A DNA stretch of 40,135 bases from BS750m-G62 sp964577175. Its GTDB lineage: Bacteria > Planctomycetota > Phycisphaerae > FEN-1346. The notes under the pieces were generated by a model that did not search any database, was not told the origin of the DNA, and worked only from the letters and a program-made list of their open reading frames with translations. This document shows, piece after piece, positions 21,165 through 30,373 of the stretch; position 1 is the stretch's first letter; each line of letters opens with the position of its first letter. The position numbers and the translations under genes are program-made. The stretch spans positions 1 through 40,135 of the forward strand of contig CAZNYC010000021.1 of assembly GCA_964577175.1 (NCBI GenBank), in the 5' to 3' direction.

Positions 21165-22205
21165 ATGAATGTTGATATGATCGAGCCGAACCGCGACGGC
21201 GACGTCTGGGTCGTCGCCGAACAGACCGAGGGCGAGTTGCACGACGTGGGCCTGGAACTCCTCTCCAAGGGGAGGGAACTGGCCGATGCGCTCGGCGTCC
21301 GTCTGTCGGCGGTCGTCCTGGGCGATTCGGCGGCGCGGCACGGGGAGCGGCTCATCCGGTGCGGGGCGGACCGCGTCCTGGCCGGCGAGCATCCGCTCCT
21401 CGCCCACTACCAGAGCCGGCCGTACGCCAAGGCGCTGGTGGACCTTGCGGAAGCGCACCGTCCGCAGATCGTCATCTTCGGCGCGACGCCCCTGGGGCGC
21501 GATCTCGCCCCGCGCGTCGCGAGCGCGCTGCGGTGCGGCCTGACGGCCGACTGCACGGACCTGGACATCGGCTCGCATACCGAACCCCGCACGAAGGAAA
21601 CGTACGACCGGCTGCTGTACCAGATCCGGCCGGCGTTCGGCGGGAACATCATCGCCACCATCGTCAACCCGGAGCGATGGCCGCAAATGGCCACCGTCCG
21701 CGAGGGCGTCATGCGGATGCCGGACGAGGACCCCGGCCGCGCGGGCGAGGTCGTGACGTTCCGGCCGACGCTCGCGCCGGCGGACCGGGTGCTGAAGATC
21801 CTCGAACAGCACCGGGCCGAGCGGAAGGTAAACCTGAAGGCGGCCCGGACCATCGTGGCGGGCGGGGCGGGCGTGGGCGGCAAGGAGGCGTTCCGCGTGG
21901 TGTGGGACCTGGCGAACTGCCTCGGCGCCGCCGTCGGCGCCAGCCGCGCCGCCGTCGACGCGGGGTGGATCGACAAGGACCACCAGGTGGGCCAGACGGG
22001 CACAACGGTGCGGCCGGCCCTGTACATCGCCCTCGGCATCAGCGGGGCCGTCCAGCACCGGGCCGGCATGAGCGAGGCCGCCAAGATCGTCGCCGTCAAC
22101 GCCGACCCCGCGGCCCCCATCTTCGACGTGGCCCACTACGGCATCGTGGGCGACCTGAACCGCGTCGTCCCGATGATGGTCGACGCCATCAAGAAGCGGG
22201 TATAG
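21165..22205 (+). CDS. etfA: Electron transfer flavoprotein subunit alpha
   Basis: EtfA (346 residues) carries the FAD of the flavoprotein. The C-terminal FAD-binding domain is clear: GGAGVGGKEAFRVV, GASRAAVDAGWID, VGQTGTTVRPALYIALGISGAVQH and the final FDVAHYGIVGDLNRVVPMM. The N-terminal domain starts VWVVAEQTEGELHDVGLELLSKGREL, as usual. The ATG at 21165 is directly next to AGGAG, which is too close; the next in-frame ATG at 21177 is twelve bases away, so either could be used. It ends two bases before the acyl-CoA dehydrogenase start. Confidence 0.95.
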   Translation: MNVDMIEPNRDGDVWVVAEQTEGELHDVGLELLSKGRELADALGVRLSAVVLGDSAARHGERLIRCGADRVLAGEHPLLAHYQSRPYAKALVDLAEAHRPQIVIFGATPLGRDLAPRVASALRCGLTADCTDLDIGSHTEPRTKETYDRLLYQIRPAFGGNIIATIVNPERWPQMATVREGVMRMPDEDPGRAGEVVTFRPTLAPADRVLKILEQHRAERKVNLKAARTIVAGGAGVGGKEAFRVVWDLANCLGAAVGASRAAVDAGWIDKDHQVGQTGTTVRPALYIALGISGAVQHRAGMSEAAKIVAVNADPAAPIFDVAHYGIVGDLNRVVPMMVDAIKKRV

Positions 22206-22207
22206 CC

Positions 22208-23950
22208 GTGCCGAACTTCTACGCCGACAACCCGGACATCGCGTTCCACCTGGGCCGGCTGGACCTCGCGCCCCTGGTCCGGATGCGGGAGCGCGACTTC
22301 GCGGAGGCGGCCGAGTACCCGGACGCGCCGGAAGACGTGGCCGACGCGCTCGACAACTATCGCCGCGTCCTGGACCTGGCGGGCGAGATCTCGGGCGAGA
22401 CGATCGCGCCGCTCGCCGAGGAGATCGACAAGGAAGGCTCGCACCTGTGCCCGGGCGAGGGGTGCGTCCGGTACGCGTCGGGTCTGCGCAGGGCGCTCGA
22501 CGCCCTCTCCCAGGCGGACCTCATGGGCGCGACGCTGCCCCGGCGGTTCGGCGGGCTGAACCTGCCGGGCCTCATCTACGCCATCGCGACCGAGATCGTC
22601 AGCCGGGCCGACGCCAGCCTGATGAACATCTTCGGGCTCCAGGGCATCGCCGAAACGATCAACATGTTCGCCTCCGAGGTGCAGAAGGAGGCCACCCTGC
22701 CGCGATTCGCCGCCGGCGAGGTGACCGGCGCCATGGTCCTGACCGAGCCGGACGCCGGCAGCGACCTCCAGAACGTCGGCCTCCGCGCCACCCAGGACGA
22801 GGACGGCACGTGGCGCCTGAACGGCGTGAAGCGGTTCATCACGAACGGGTGCGGCGAGGTGCTGCTCGTGCTCGCCCGCAGCGAACCGGACGAGGCGGGC
22901 GGGATGGGCCTCAGCCTGTTCCTGGCCGAGCGCGGGCCGCGCATCCGCATCCGGCGGACCGAAGAGAAGATGGGCATCCACGGGTCGCCGACGTGCGAGA
23001 TGCAGTTCCACGACGCGCCGGCGGAACTGGTGGGCGAGCGGCGGCGCGGCCTGGTGACGTACGTCATGGCGCTGATGAACGGGGCGCGGATCGGCATCGC
23101 CGCCCAGAGCCTCGGCATCGCGGAGGCGGCGCTGCGCGAGGCGCGGAACTACGCCGCCACGCGCGTCCAGTTCGGCCGGTCCATCGACCGGTTCCCGGCG
23201 GTGGCGGACTTGCTGGCGGAGATGAAACTCGACGTGGCCTCCGGCCGGGCGCTGCTGTACGAGGCCGCCCTCTCCGCCGATTACGAGTACCTGTACGAGG
23301 ATGCCAAGCAGCGCGCCGAGGCCCGCGACGCGCGCACCGCCCTGAACAAGGAGCAGAAACGGTACAAGCGCCTGGCGGGGTTCCTGACGCCCGTCGCCAA
23401 GTACTGGTTGAGCGAGATGTGTAACCGCGTGGCGTACGAGGCGATCAGCGTCCTCGGCGGGTCCGGGTACATGCAGGATTACCCGCTGGAGCGGCTGTAC
23501 CGCGACGCCCGCATCACGACCATCTACGAGGGCACAAGTCAACTCCAGGTCGTGGCGGCGGTGCGCGGCGTGACGAGCGGGACGGCCGAGAAGCGGTTCG
23601 CGCAGATGGCCGAGGCCGACCCGCCCCGCGGCTTCAAGGGCCGGGCGACGCGCCTGGCGCGCCTCCGCGAGAAACTCGCCGACGCCGTCGACACCCTCAA
23701 GAAAGAGCAGTCCGCCGATTACCTGGACCTGATGGCCCGGCGGCTGGTCGATACGGCGATCGACATCTACCTCGGGTACCTGTGGCTGGACATGGCCGGC
23801 GAATCGAAGGACCGGGCCGTCATGGCCAAACGGTTCGTCGACCGGGCCGTCCTGCGATGCGAGGCGCGGCTGCGGGTGATCACGAGCGGCGACCGGTCCA
23901 CGCTCGACGCGTTCGACGTGCTCGTCGGACCCACGTTCGAGGAATCCTGA
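22208..23950 (+). CDS. Acyl-CoA dehydrogenase with C-terminal extension
   Basis: An FAD enzyme that oxidises acyl-CoA to enoyl-CoA and gives its electrons to EtfAB. Motifs: TEPDAGSD at 179-186, KRFITNGCG near 208-216, GSPTCEMQF, RVQFGRSIDRFPAV, and the catalytic base Glu441 in TTIYEGTSQLQ. At 580 residues it is longer than the 380-residue core family; about 120 residues after GVTSGTA are helical and resemble the C-terminal extension of the long acyl-CoA dehydrogenases. The start is a GTG two bases after etfA, so translation is probably coupled. Chain-length preference cannot be read. No Etf:quinone oxidoreductase gene is visible in the window. Confidence 0.92.
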   Translation: MPNFYADNPDIAFHLGRLDLAPLVRMRERDFAEAAEYPDAPEDVADALDNYRRVLDLAGEISGETIAPLAEEIDKEGSHLCPGEGCVRYASGLRRALDALSQADLMGATLPRRFGGLNLPGLIYAIATEIVSRADASLMNIFGLQGIAETINMFASEVQKEATLPRFAAGEVTGAMVLTEPDAGSDLQNVGLRATQDEDGTWRLNGVKRFITNGCGEVLLVLARSEPDEAGGMGLSLFLAERGPRIRIRRTEEKMGIHGSPTCEMQFHDAPAELVGERRRGLVTYVMALMNGARIGIAAQSLGIAEAALREARNYAATRVQFGRSIDRFPAVADLLAEMKLDVASGRALLYEAALSADYEYLYEDAKQRAEARDARTALNKEQKRYKRLAGFLTPVAKYWLSEMCNRVAYEAISVLGGSGYMQDYPLERLYRDARITTIYEGTSQLQVVAAVRGVTSGTAEKRFAQMAEADPPRGFKGRATRLARLREKLADAVDTLKKEQSADYLDLMARRLVDTAIDIYLGYLWLDMAGESKDRAVMAKRFVDRAVLRCEARLRVITSGDRSTLDAFDVLVGPTFEES

Positions 23951-24001
23951 CCGGGCTGTGCCCGGCCGCTTGCGCCGCGCCGGCCCATCGGAGGAAGTGT
24001 C

Positions 24002-24460
24002 ATGGCACGCTGGCAACGCGATCCCGCGAGCAGACGGCGAGTGGCGTACCTGCTGGTCGCGGTCGAGGTGTTGGCGCTGGCGGCCTGTACGTACGGCATC
24101 ACGCAGGCCTACACCGTGCGGGGGCTGCTGGCAATCGGGGTGGCGTCGGCCACGGCGCAGCCGGCCGCCTGGATCAGCGGCCTGGTGCTGACGGTGGTGG
24201 CGGCCGGCCTGGGCGCGTGGATCGGCCTGAAGTACGCGGCGGGCCGGCGCTGGCCCCGCCTCGTGTTCATTGCGGCGAACGCGGTGCTGATCGCCCTCGG
24301 CCTGTTCTGGTTCCTCATTCACCAGGTCCGTCACGGCGCCGTGGCGGACAACATGGCGGGGCTGGTGGGGCTGCTGCTTCCGATGGTGACGCTGTTCCCG
24401 CTGCTGTGGCCGCTCTTGCAGTTCCGTCCCGTCTTGGAGACCGGGACGGAAGAGCCGTAG
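24002..24460 (+). CDS. Small integral membrane protein, four predicted helices
   Basis: A 152-residue protein of unknown family. After a basic N-terminus (RWQRDPASRRR), four hydrophobic stretches can be seen at about residues 14-34, 56-76, 85-107 and 119-140. The loop between helices 2 and 3 is basic (KYAAGRRWPR), which by the positive-inside rule puts both ends of the protein in the cytoplasm. No catalytic or metal motif is apparent. GGAGGAAG lies seven bases before the ATG. It begins 51 bases after the acyl-CoA dehydrogenase and could be the last gene of that operon; bamA follows with its own weak promoter. Confidence 0.75.
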   Translation: MARWQRDPASRRRVAYLLVAVEVLALAACTYGITQAYTVRGLLAIGVASATAQPAAWISGLVLTVVAAGLGAWIGLKYAAGRRWPRLVFIAANAVLIALGLFWFLIHQVRHGAVADNMAGLVGLLLPMVTLFPLLWPLLQFRPVLETGTEEP

Positions 24461-24578
24461 AGCGACGTGCCGCGGCGACAGCGCGCGGGTTTGTTCGTGG
24501 CATCGTGCCGGCGGGCCCGCTAGAATGTGCCGCGCCACCGTCAACGCGTGCCTCCAGGAGCGGAGCCGAGACCCCGGG

Positions 24579-26930
24579 ATGACCCAACCAGCGGGCACCT
24601 GCGAGCAGCATCGCCGCGTCCCCGACCGCCTGGCGGCCGCCGTCCTGGCCCTGGCATCGTTGGCCGGCCTGGTGGGGGTGCTCGTGGCCGGTGAGGCCGG
24701 CGGCGAGGGGCCCCGCATCGCCGCCGTCGTCGTCCGCGGGAATCACCGCGTCAGCACCCACCGCATCCTCGGGCAGATGCGCCTGCGCGAGGGCAGCCGG
24801 TACAGCCCCGGGGCCGTCGACCAGGACTTCAAACGCATTTATGCGCTGGGGGAATTCGATAACCTCGTTATCCGCCCCGAGCGCCGGCCCGAGGGGCTGG
24901 TCCTCGTGGTCGAGGTCACCGAGCGCCCCGTCCTGGAGGCGCTCGAGTTCGAAGGCAACCGCACGTTCGACGACGAGGACCTCGCCGGGACCGTCGGCGT
25001 CGAAGCCGGCAGCCTCATCGATCGGCACAAGGTCTTCACGGGCGTCGATGCCATCGAACGCCTTTATCGCGACAAGGGCTACTACTTCGTCACGGTGTCG
25101 CTGGACGAGGCGCTGCTGCGGAACAAGCAGACCGCCCGGTACACGATTACCGAAGGCCCGCGGGTGCGTGTGCGGCACATCGAGTTCGAGGGCAACGCAT
25201 CGATCGGCTCGCGGGAACTTCAGCAGAAGATGGAGACCCGCACGTGGTTCCCGTTCATCATCCCCGGCCTGTACGATGAGGACAAGATTCAGCGCGACGT
25301 GGTCGCCATCCGCAACTACTACGTGGAGCAGGGGTTCCTGGACGTGCAGGTGGGACGGGAACTGGAGTTCAGCGACGACAAGGAGAAACTGACCGTCCGG
25401 ATGATCGTCGACGAGGGGCCGCGGTACGAAGTCCGCTCGGTCGCCCTGGAGGGCGTCGAGCGGTTCAGCCGCTCGCTCCTGAAGAAGCAGATGGCCCTCA
25501 GCCCCGGCGTGCCGTACACCGCCGAACGCGTCCGACAGGACGTGGACCTCGTCAGCAGCACGTACGGCGAGGTGGGGTACATCCAGTCGTCGGTCAAGCC
25601 GGTCATCGATTTCACGGAACAGCCGGGCCAGGTGGACGTGACGTTCCAGGTGGACGAGGGCCGGGCCGTGACGGTCGGCGAAATCCGCATCGAGGGCAAC
25701 CGCCTGACCCAGGACAAGGTGGTCCGGCGCGAACTGCGGTTCTACCCGGAGGAACCGGTCAACACGAAACTCATCGAGAAGGCCGAGACCCGCCTCAAGG
25801 GCCTCGGCCTGTTCGAGCGCGACTCGGTCCAGATTACGACCATTCCGACGGCCGATCCGGACGTGGCCGACATCCTCGTCCGCGTGGAGGAGACCGAGAC
25901 GGCGAACCTCATCCTGGGGGCCGGCGTCTCGAGCAACAGCGGCGTCCTGGGCAACATCTCGTTCACGCAGCGCAACTTCGACGCCATGGATTGGCCGGAA
26001 TCGAACGACGAGTTCTGGCGAGGCGAGGCGTTCCGCGGGGCCGGCCAGAACTTCTCCATCACCCTGGAGCCCGGCACCGAGTTGCAGCGGTACCGCGTGG
26101 GGTTCCGCGACCCGCACGTGTTCGACACTGAATATAGTTTCTCGAGCAGCGTCTTCTTCTTCGACCGTCTGCGGGACGCGTACGACGAGCGGCGCATCGG
26201 CGGGCGGTTCGGGTTCGGGCGCGAACTGCGCGAGGACCTGCGGGCGTTCGCGAACTTCCGGCTCGAAAACATCCGGATCTCGGACCTCGACCTGCTCGTC
26301 CCCGGGGACGTGCTCGACGTGGAAGGCTCGTCGAACCTGACGAGCATCGAGGTCGGCCTCACGAAGGACACGACCGACAGTTATCTCTTCCCGACGGAAG
26401 GGTACCGCCTGACGGGGGCCGTGGAACAGGCCGGGGCCATGGGCGGCGATTACGACTTTACCCGCTTCACGGTGGACGCCCGGCGATACTGGACGGTGAC
26501 GCGCGATGTGCTCGATCGCAAGAGCGTGCTGGCGGTCCGCGGACGGGCCGGTTTCCTGGCGGGCGATGCGCCCATCTTCGAGCGCTTCTTCGCCGGCGGG
26601 CACGGCAGCATCCGCGGCTTCGAGTTCCGGGGCGTCGGGCCGCGCGAACTCGATACCGCCCTGGGCGGCGACTTCATGGCCCTGGCCTCCGCCGAGTACT
26701 CGTTCCCGATCTTCGGCAAGAACCTCACGGGCGTCCTGTTCCTGGATACCGGCACCGTGGAGGAGACGATCGAGGTCACCACCTGGCGGGCGGCGGTCGG
26801 GGCGGGGCTCCGGTTCACCGTCCCGTTCTTCGGGCCCGTGCCGTTCGCCCTGGACTTCGGCGTGCCGATCTCCAGCGACGGTGACGACGAGGAGGAGGTG
26901 TTCTCGTTCTCCATCGGCACGTCGTTCTGA
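24579..26930 (+). CDS. bamA: Outer membrane protein assembly factor BamA
   Basis: BamA inserts beta-barrel proteins into the outer membrane. The 783-residue protein has a signal-peptide-like hydrophobic segment near residues 25-46 and then five POTRA domains. They open with IAAVVVRGN, VLEALEFEGN, VRVRHIEFEGN, VRSVALEGV and VGEIRIEGN. The C-terminal half is the barrel, with the conserved IRGF motif at 678-681 in GGHGSIRGFEFRGVGPRE, and ends in Phe as barrels do. The ATG at 24579 was preferred to one at 24525, since the latter lies within a possible -10 element (TAGAAT) and adds unrelated residues. The signal peptide is unusually far from the N-terminus, with about 24 polar residues first. OmpH/Skp follows. 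Confidence 0.95.
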   Translation: MTQPAGTCEQHRRVPDRLAAAVLALASLAGLVGVLVAGEAGGEGPRIAAVVVRGNHRVSTHRILGQMRLREGSRYSPGAVDQDFKRIYALGEFDNLVIRPERRPEGLVLVVEVTERPVLEALEFEGNRTFDDEDLAGTVGVEAGSLIDRHKVFTGVDAIERLYRDKGYYFVTVSLDEALLRNKQTARYTITEGPRVRVRHIEFEGNASIGSRELQQKMETRTWFPFIIPGLYDEDKIQRDVVAIRNYYVEQGFLDVQVGRELEFSDDKEKLTVRMIVDEGPRYEVRSVALEGVERFSRSLLKKQMALSPGVPYTAERVRQDVDLVSSTYGEVGYIQSSVKPVIDFTEQPGQVDVTFQVDEGRAVTVGEIRIEGNRLTQDKVVRRELRFYPEEPVNTKLIEKAETRLKGLGLFERDSVQITTIPTADPDVADILVRVEETETANLILGAGVSSNSGVLGNISFTQRNFDAMDWPESNDEFWRGEAFRGAGQNFSITLEPGTELQRYRVGFRDPHVFDTEYSFSSSVFFFDRLRDAYDERRIGGRFGFGRELREDLRAFANFRLENIRISDLDLLVPGDVLDVEGSSNLTSIEVGLTKDTTDSYLFPTEGYRLTGAVEQAGAMGGDYDFTRFTVDARRYWTVTRDVLDRKSVLAVRGRAGFLAGDAPIFERFFAGGHGSIRGFEFRGVGPRELDTALGGDFMALASAEYSFPIFGKNLTGVLFLDTGTVEETIEVTTWRAAVGAGLRFTVPFFGPVPFALDFGVPISSDGDDEEEVFSFSIGTSF

Positions 26931-27128
26931 GCCGGTGGGCGGGCCGGCGGCTTCGGCGCGGGAGAGACGCCCGGACCCCTTTCGGGCGTCGTGCCCCGAA
27001 CCGGGCGTGCCGTCCGTTCGGCCCGGAAGCCACGGGCCTCCGGGCGGTTTTGGGTGGCGAGGGCCGCTCGTTTTTCCGATAATGCTGGTACGATAGGCTG
27101 AGGTGTCTTACACGAAAAGGAGCCATTC

Positions 27129-27743
27129 ATGCGTAGGATCGGATTGTGTGTCGCATTGGTGACGGCTGCCGCCTGGCTCGTGCCCGCGGGAGCCCTGGGG
27201 GCTTTGAAGGTGGGCGTGGTCGACCTGGTCGAGGTGACCAACAACTACGAGCGCACGAAGGACGCCAGCGCCGACCTCCAGGTCGAGCAGGCCAATCTCC
27301 AGGCCGAAACGGACCCCAAGATCAAGGAGATCGAGGAACTCCGCCTCAAACGCGACGGGTTCAACCGCGGAACCGAGGAATGGGAAAATCTCAACGACCA
27401 GATTCTCCAGAAACAACTCGAACTCCGCAACTGGGTGGCCATGCAGCGGTTCAGGATCGAACGCCGCCACCGCGACGTCCTTCTCGACATGTATCACAAT
27501 ATCACGAAGATCGTCAGCCAAGTGGCCAAGAAGCAGGACATCGACCTCGTCTTCACGGAGGCGTTCCTCGAACCGGCGCAGATCGACGTCGAGGCATCCG
27601 AGGGTCTGGAAGACCTCAAGAAACGCATCATCGGCCAGCGGGTCCTGTATCCGACGGATGCGACCGACCTGACCGAGCAGGTCCTCAAGATTCTCAACGC
27701 CCAGTACAAGGCCACGGGCGGCTCGGATAAGCCCCAGGGCTGA
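27129..27743 (+). CDS. OmpH/Skp-like periplasmic chaperone
   Basis: Skp-type chaperones hold unfolded outer-membrane proteins on the way to BamA. This 204-residue protein has a signal peptide (MRRIGLCVALVTAAAWLVPA, cleavage probably after ALG at residue 24). The family start LKVGVVDLVEVTNNYERTKDA follows, then a long charged helical hairpin (residues about 45-130) that would form the tentacles. The end VAKKQDIDLVFTEAFLEP resembles the C-terminal strand of Skp/OmpH proteins, where it completes the trimeric body. AAAAGGAG precedes the ATG by six bases. It is the direct downstream neighbour of bamA, as in many Gram-negative bacteria. Confidence 0.88.
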   Translation: MRRIGLCVALVTAAAWLVPAGALGALKVGVVDLVEVTNNYERTKDASADLQVEQANLQAETDPKIKEIEELRLKRDGFNRGTEEWENLNDQILQKQLELRNWVAMQRFRIERRHRDVLLDMYHNITKIVSQVAKKQDIDLVFTEAFLEPAQIDVEASEGLEDLKKRIIGQRVLYPTDATDLTEQVLKILNAQYKATGGSDKPQG

Positions 27744-27832
27744 GGCCGTGCCCGCTGATGCGTCAACCCTCTCCGGCCCGGCGGCCGCTCCCGTGAGCCG
27801 CCGGGCCGGTCTGCGTTTACGAGGAGGAAACC

Positions 27833-29950
27833 GTGCCCCGTTCGCCCCACCGTTTGCGAGGTCCGCTGCTGGTGGCCCTTTCGCTCGCTGCCGCGGCGGC
27901 GCCGGCGCGGGCCGACCGGGCCCCCTGGTTTGATACGGACTGGACCGCCCGTCGCGTCGTCGAGGCGGCCGTCCGCGACGCCGGGTACACGGGCGGCGAG
28001 GTCGGCGTCGTCACGTTCTACACCGGTGGGATGGCGCGGGCCGACGCCGCCGACGTCCGCGTCGCCGTCCGGGGCCGCCGCCTCCTGCCGCACCGCGTCC
28101 TCCAGAACGGGCCCGGCGACCTCCTGCGCGTCGCGTTCCAGGCGCTGCCGGACGTCGACCGCTACTACGTCTACTTCGGTAACCCGGACGCCGAGCCGGC
28201 CGAGCCGCTCGAGATTCGCCGCGGCCTGCTGCTCGAGGTCCGCATGGGCGAGGCCGGGTCGCAGCCCGGCACCCTCGAGGCGTTCCGGAAGGCCTGGCGC
28301 GAGGCCCGGCCCGTCGGCGCGGATTTCGTCTCCGAGGTGTCCCTCGGCACCAGCCCGTTCATGGACAGCAGCCGGTCCGGCCTGCTGCACTTCACGGGGT
28401 ACTTCGTGCCGCCGCGGCCGGGCACGTACGACCTCGCCACCAGCAGCCAGGGCGGCTCGTGGCTCCACGTGGACGAGCAGCCGGTCGTCGCCTGGCCGGG
28501 CGACCACCGGGCGAGCGGCCGGGTGGCCCACGCCGAGGCGCTCGCGCTGACCCAGCGGATGCACCGCCTGGATTACCGGAATGCCTCGACGGGCGGGCGG
28601 ACGGTCGCCGTCGCCGCCTGGCGGACGCCCAAACAGCAGGGCAAGGCCTACGCGCCGATCCCGGCGGACGCGTTTCTGGACGTGGCCCGCGGCCGGCTCG
28701 TCGAGATGGACCTCAAGGGCGAGCCGCTCGTCGCCGACTTCTTCCCGGAGCACGCCGGCGAGGCGTGGTGGCCCGACCGCTACGCCGTCCGCATGCGGTT
28801 CCGAAACCTCTCGAAGGGGGCCGCGGCGGGGGGAGGCTCGTACATCTGGAACTTCGGCGACGGACTGGCCGCCACCGACCGCGACCCCACGCACGTTTAC
28901 CTCGCCAAGGGCGATTACCGGGTGTCGCTCGAGGCCAGGCGCGGCACGCGGAGCCACGTCTTCGAGACCGTCGTCCACGTGGACCGGAACTGGCGGGCCC
29001 AGACCCGCGAGGTGATCGACGCCGCCGCCGACTATGCCCGCACCGTGGCGGGGTACGACTTGGCGGCACTCGACACGCGGAACCTCGTCCTGGCGGTGGA
29101 CCTGTTCGACCACGCGAAGATGCACGAGGCGCTTATCCGGGCGGCGTCCGAACTCGTCTTCAACCGCGAGGGCGTCGGCGACGAACCGATGCTCGAGACG
29201 GGCCTCCGCCTGGTCGCCGGCCTCCGGGCCGCCGAGAAGCACCGGGACGCCGTCGCGGCATGCGAGCGGTTGGAGCAGCGCCTCCAGCGGCGCGATCGCC
29301 GGGCCAAGGTCGCCGTCCGCATCGGCGACATCCTGCGGCGCGACCTCCGCCAGTACGACGCCGCCGAGAAGGCGTACCGTCGGGTCCTCGAGACGTACGC
29401 CCGCGGCGGGGCGGCATGGGAACTCCGCCGGGCCCACGTGGGGCTGGGCGACATCCATCGGTATCGCGGCGACGGCGAGGCCGCCCGCAAGGCGTACGAG
29501 ACCGCCCGCGCCATCGAGGTCGCCCCCCGGCCGCCCAAGATGGCGGCCGTCCGCATCGGCACCCTCGCGCGCTACGTGGAGGAATACACCCGCGAGCAGG
29601 AGTGGGAGTGGGCGTTCCAATATCTCGACGACTGGGCGTGGGAGTTTCCGCTGGCGAAACTCGAAGGCCACTGGTCCCTCCTGCGGGCCCGCGCCCTGCG
29701 CGCCCGCGGCGACCGCGACGCCGCCCTCCGCGAGGCCCTCGCCCTCACCGAGGCCAACCGGGACTCGCCCTACGCCGTCCGGCTCCTCCTGCTCGCCGCC
29801 GAGTGTTATGTGGACCGGGGCAACCGCGAGAAGGCCCGCCTGCTGCTGCAGACGGCGGTGGAGGATTACCCCGAAGACGCCTACCGCGACGAAGCGCGGC
29901 GCCGGCTCCAGGCCCTCGGCGGGCCGGTGGAAAGCGGGCCGCAGGGGTGA
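27833..29950 (+). CDS. Exported protein with PA14-like, PKD and TPR-like regions
   Basis: A 705-residue secreted or periplasmic protein. It starts with a signal peptide (residues 1 to about 28, cleavage near ARA-DR). Residues about 30-125 resemble the DUF2341-type fold that ends in a YYVYFGNP-like motif. About 180-270 look PA14-like (GYFVPPRPGTYDLATSSQGGSWLHVD). About 310-385 form a PKD domain with YIWNFGDG and DPTHVY. From about 425 to the end are TPR-like helical repeats (YDAAEKAYRRVLETY, and GDIHRYRGDGEAARKAYETA). The GTG start at 27833 follows GAGGAGG. PA14 and PKD suggest glycan or protein binding at the cell surface, and the TPR part a scaffold. The position after bamA-ompH hints at an envelope role, but function is unknown. 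Confidence 0.8.
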   Translation: MPRSPHRLRGPLLVALSLAAAAAPARADRAPWFDTDWTARRVVEAAVRDAGYTGGEVGVVTFYTGGMARADAADVRVAVRGRRLLPHRVLQNGPGDLLRVAFQALPDVDRYYVYFGNPDAEPAEPLEIRRGLLLEVRMGEAGSQPGTLEAFRKAWREARPVGADFVSEVSLGTSPFMDSSRSGLLHFTGYFVPPRPGTYDLATSSQGGSWLHVDEQPVVAWPGDHRASGRVAHAEALALTQRMHRLDYRNASTGGRTVAVAAWRTPKQQGKAYAPIPADAFLDVARGRLVEMDLKGEPLVADFFPEHAGEAWWPDRYAVRMRFRNLSKGAAAGGGSYIWNFGDGLAATDRDPTHVYLAKGDYRVSLEARRGTRSHVFETVVHVDRNWRAQTREVIDAAADYARTVAGYDLAALDTRNLVLAVDLFDHAKMHEALIRAASELVFNREGVGDEPMLETGLRLVAGLRAAEKHRDAVAACERLEQRLQRRDRRAKVAVRIGDILRRDLRQYDAAEKAYRRVLETYARGGAAWELRRAHVGLGDIHRYRGDGEAARKAYETARAIEVAPRPPKMAAVRIGTLARYVEEYTREQEWEWAFQYLDDWAWEFPLAKLEGHWSLLRARALRARGDRDAALREALALTEANRDSPYAVRLLLLAAECYVDRGNREKARLLLQTAVEDYPEDAYRDEARRRLQALGGPVESGPQG

Positions 29951-30040
29951 TCGCCTCCCGCGCGCTGTCATCTCGACCGAGGGCGTAGGCCGCGGCGTGC
30001 CGCGGCACTCTCTCTGCGTGGCCCGGCCGGGAGAATGCGC

Positions 30041-30112
30041 CCGGTGCCACCGATTGCTTGTCAATCGGGGCGCCCGGACCGCAGAACACGGATTGACAAG
30101 CCATCTGTGGCA
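30041..30112. repeat. R6 double hairpin, copy 1
   Basis: Hairpin 1 is CCGATTG, loop CTTGT, CAATCGG (30050-30068). Hairpin 2 is CACGGATTG, loop ACAAG, CCATCTGTG (30087-30109, imperfect). The loops CTTGT and ACAAG are exact complements. The outer sequences GGTGCCAC and GTGGCACC also pair. Confidence 0.75.
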
Positions 30113-30155
30113 CCCGCCTTGCCCGGCCGGGGGACGCGCCGGGGCCACCCCGATT

Positions 30156-30206
30156 GTCATTCCGACCGAGGGCCTTCAGGCCCGAGCGGAGAGATCTCGC
30201 CGTGAC
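30156..30206. repeat. R4-related repeat, diverged
   Basis: TGTCATTCCGACCGAGGGCC, an inner hairpin GGGCCTTCAGGCCC, then GAGAGATCTCGCCG. It has the same plan as R4 but different bases. Confidence 0.5.
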
Positions 30207-30296
30207 CGCTGTGGTTGCGGGTGTTGCTGTTGTCGTAGCCTGCGGCTTTTACCTTCGTGCCCCTCGCCGCGGCTCCTCCCCAGACACAGATTTTTG

Positions 30297-30325
30297 TTGA
30301 CTTGGCCGGCCCGTTCCGGTAGATA
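30297..30325 (+). promoter_or_regulatory. Transketolase promoter
   Basis: TTGACT (30297-30302), a 17-base spacer and TAGATA (30320-30325). Start point near 30332, leaving a leader of about 165 nt. Confidence 0.6.
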
Positions 30326-30340
30326 AGGATACCGGCGACG

Positions 30341-30373
30341 CGGGCAAACCCCACTAACGCCGGGGTTTGCCCG
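30341..30373 (+). promoter_or_regulatory. Hairpin at the start of the transketolase leader
   Basis: A perfect 12-bp stem, CGGGCAAACCCC with GGGGTTTGCCCG, and a 9-nt loop. GCGCCTTTT follows, so it could act as a weak terminator or 5' stabiliser. Further on, TATCCG occurs twice (about 30389 and 30445) in a partly symmetric arrangement. No known riboswitch core is visible. Confidence 0.4.

Larger units (their letters stand above)
29951..30296. other. Gene-free array of palindromes
   Basis: From left to right: an R4-like start with GTAGGCCGCGG (29967-30010), a CCCGGCCGGG palindrome (about 30021), an R6 copy (30041-30112), another CCCGGCCGGG (about 30121) and an R4-like end (30156-30206). The order is nearly mirror-symmetric around R6. 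No gene is supported. Confidence 0.6.

Noticed and set aside
22136..24718. An 860-codon minus-strand ORF opposite etfA and the acyl-CoA dehydrogenase
   Set aside because: Same reason: a GC-bias shadow of well-identified genes.
27494..30160. An 888-codon minus-strand ORF opposite the PKD/TPR gene
   Set aside because: No domain is recognised, while the opposite frame has a signal peptide, a PKD motif and helical repeats.
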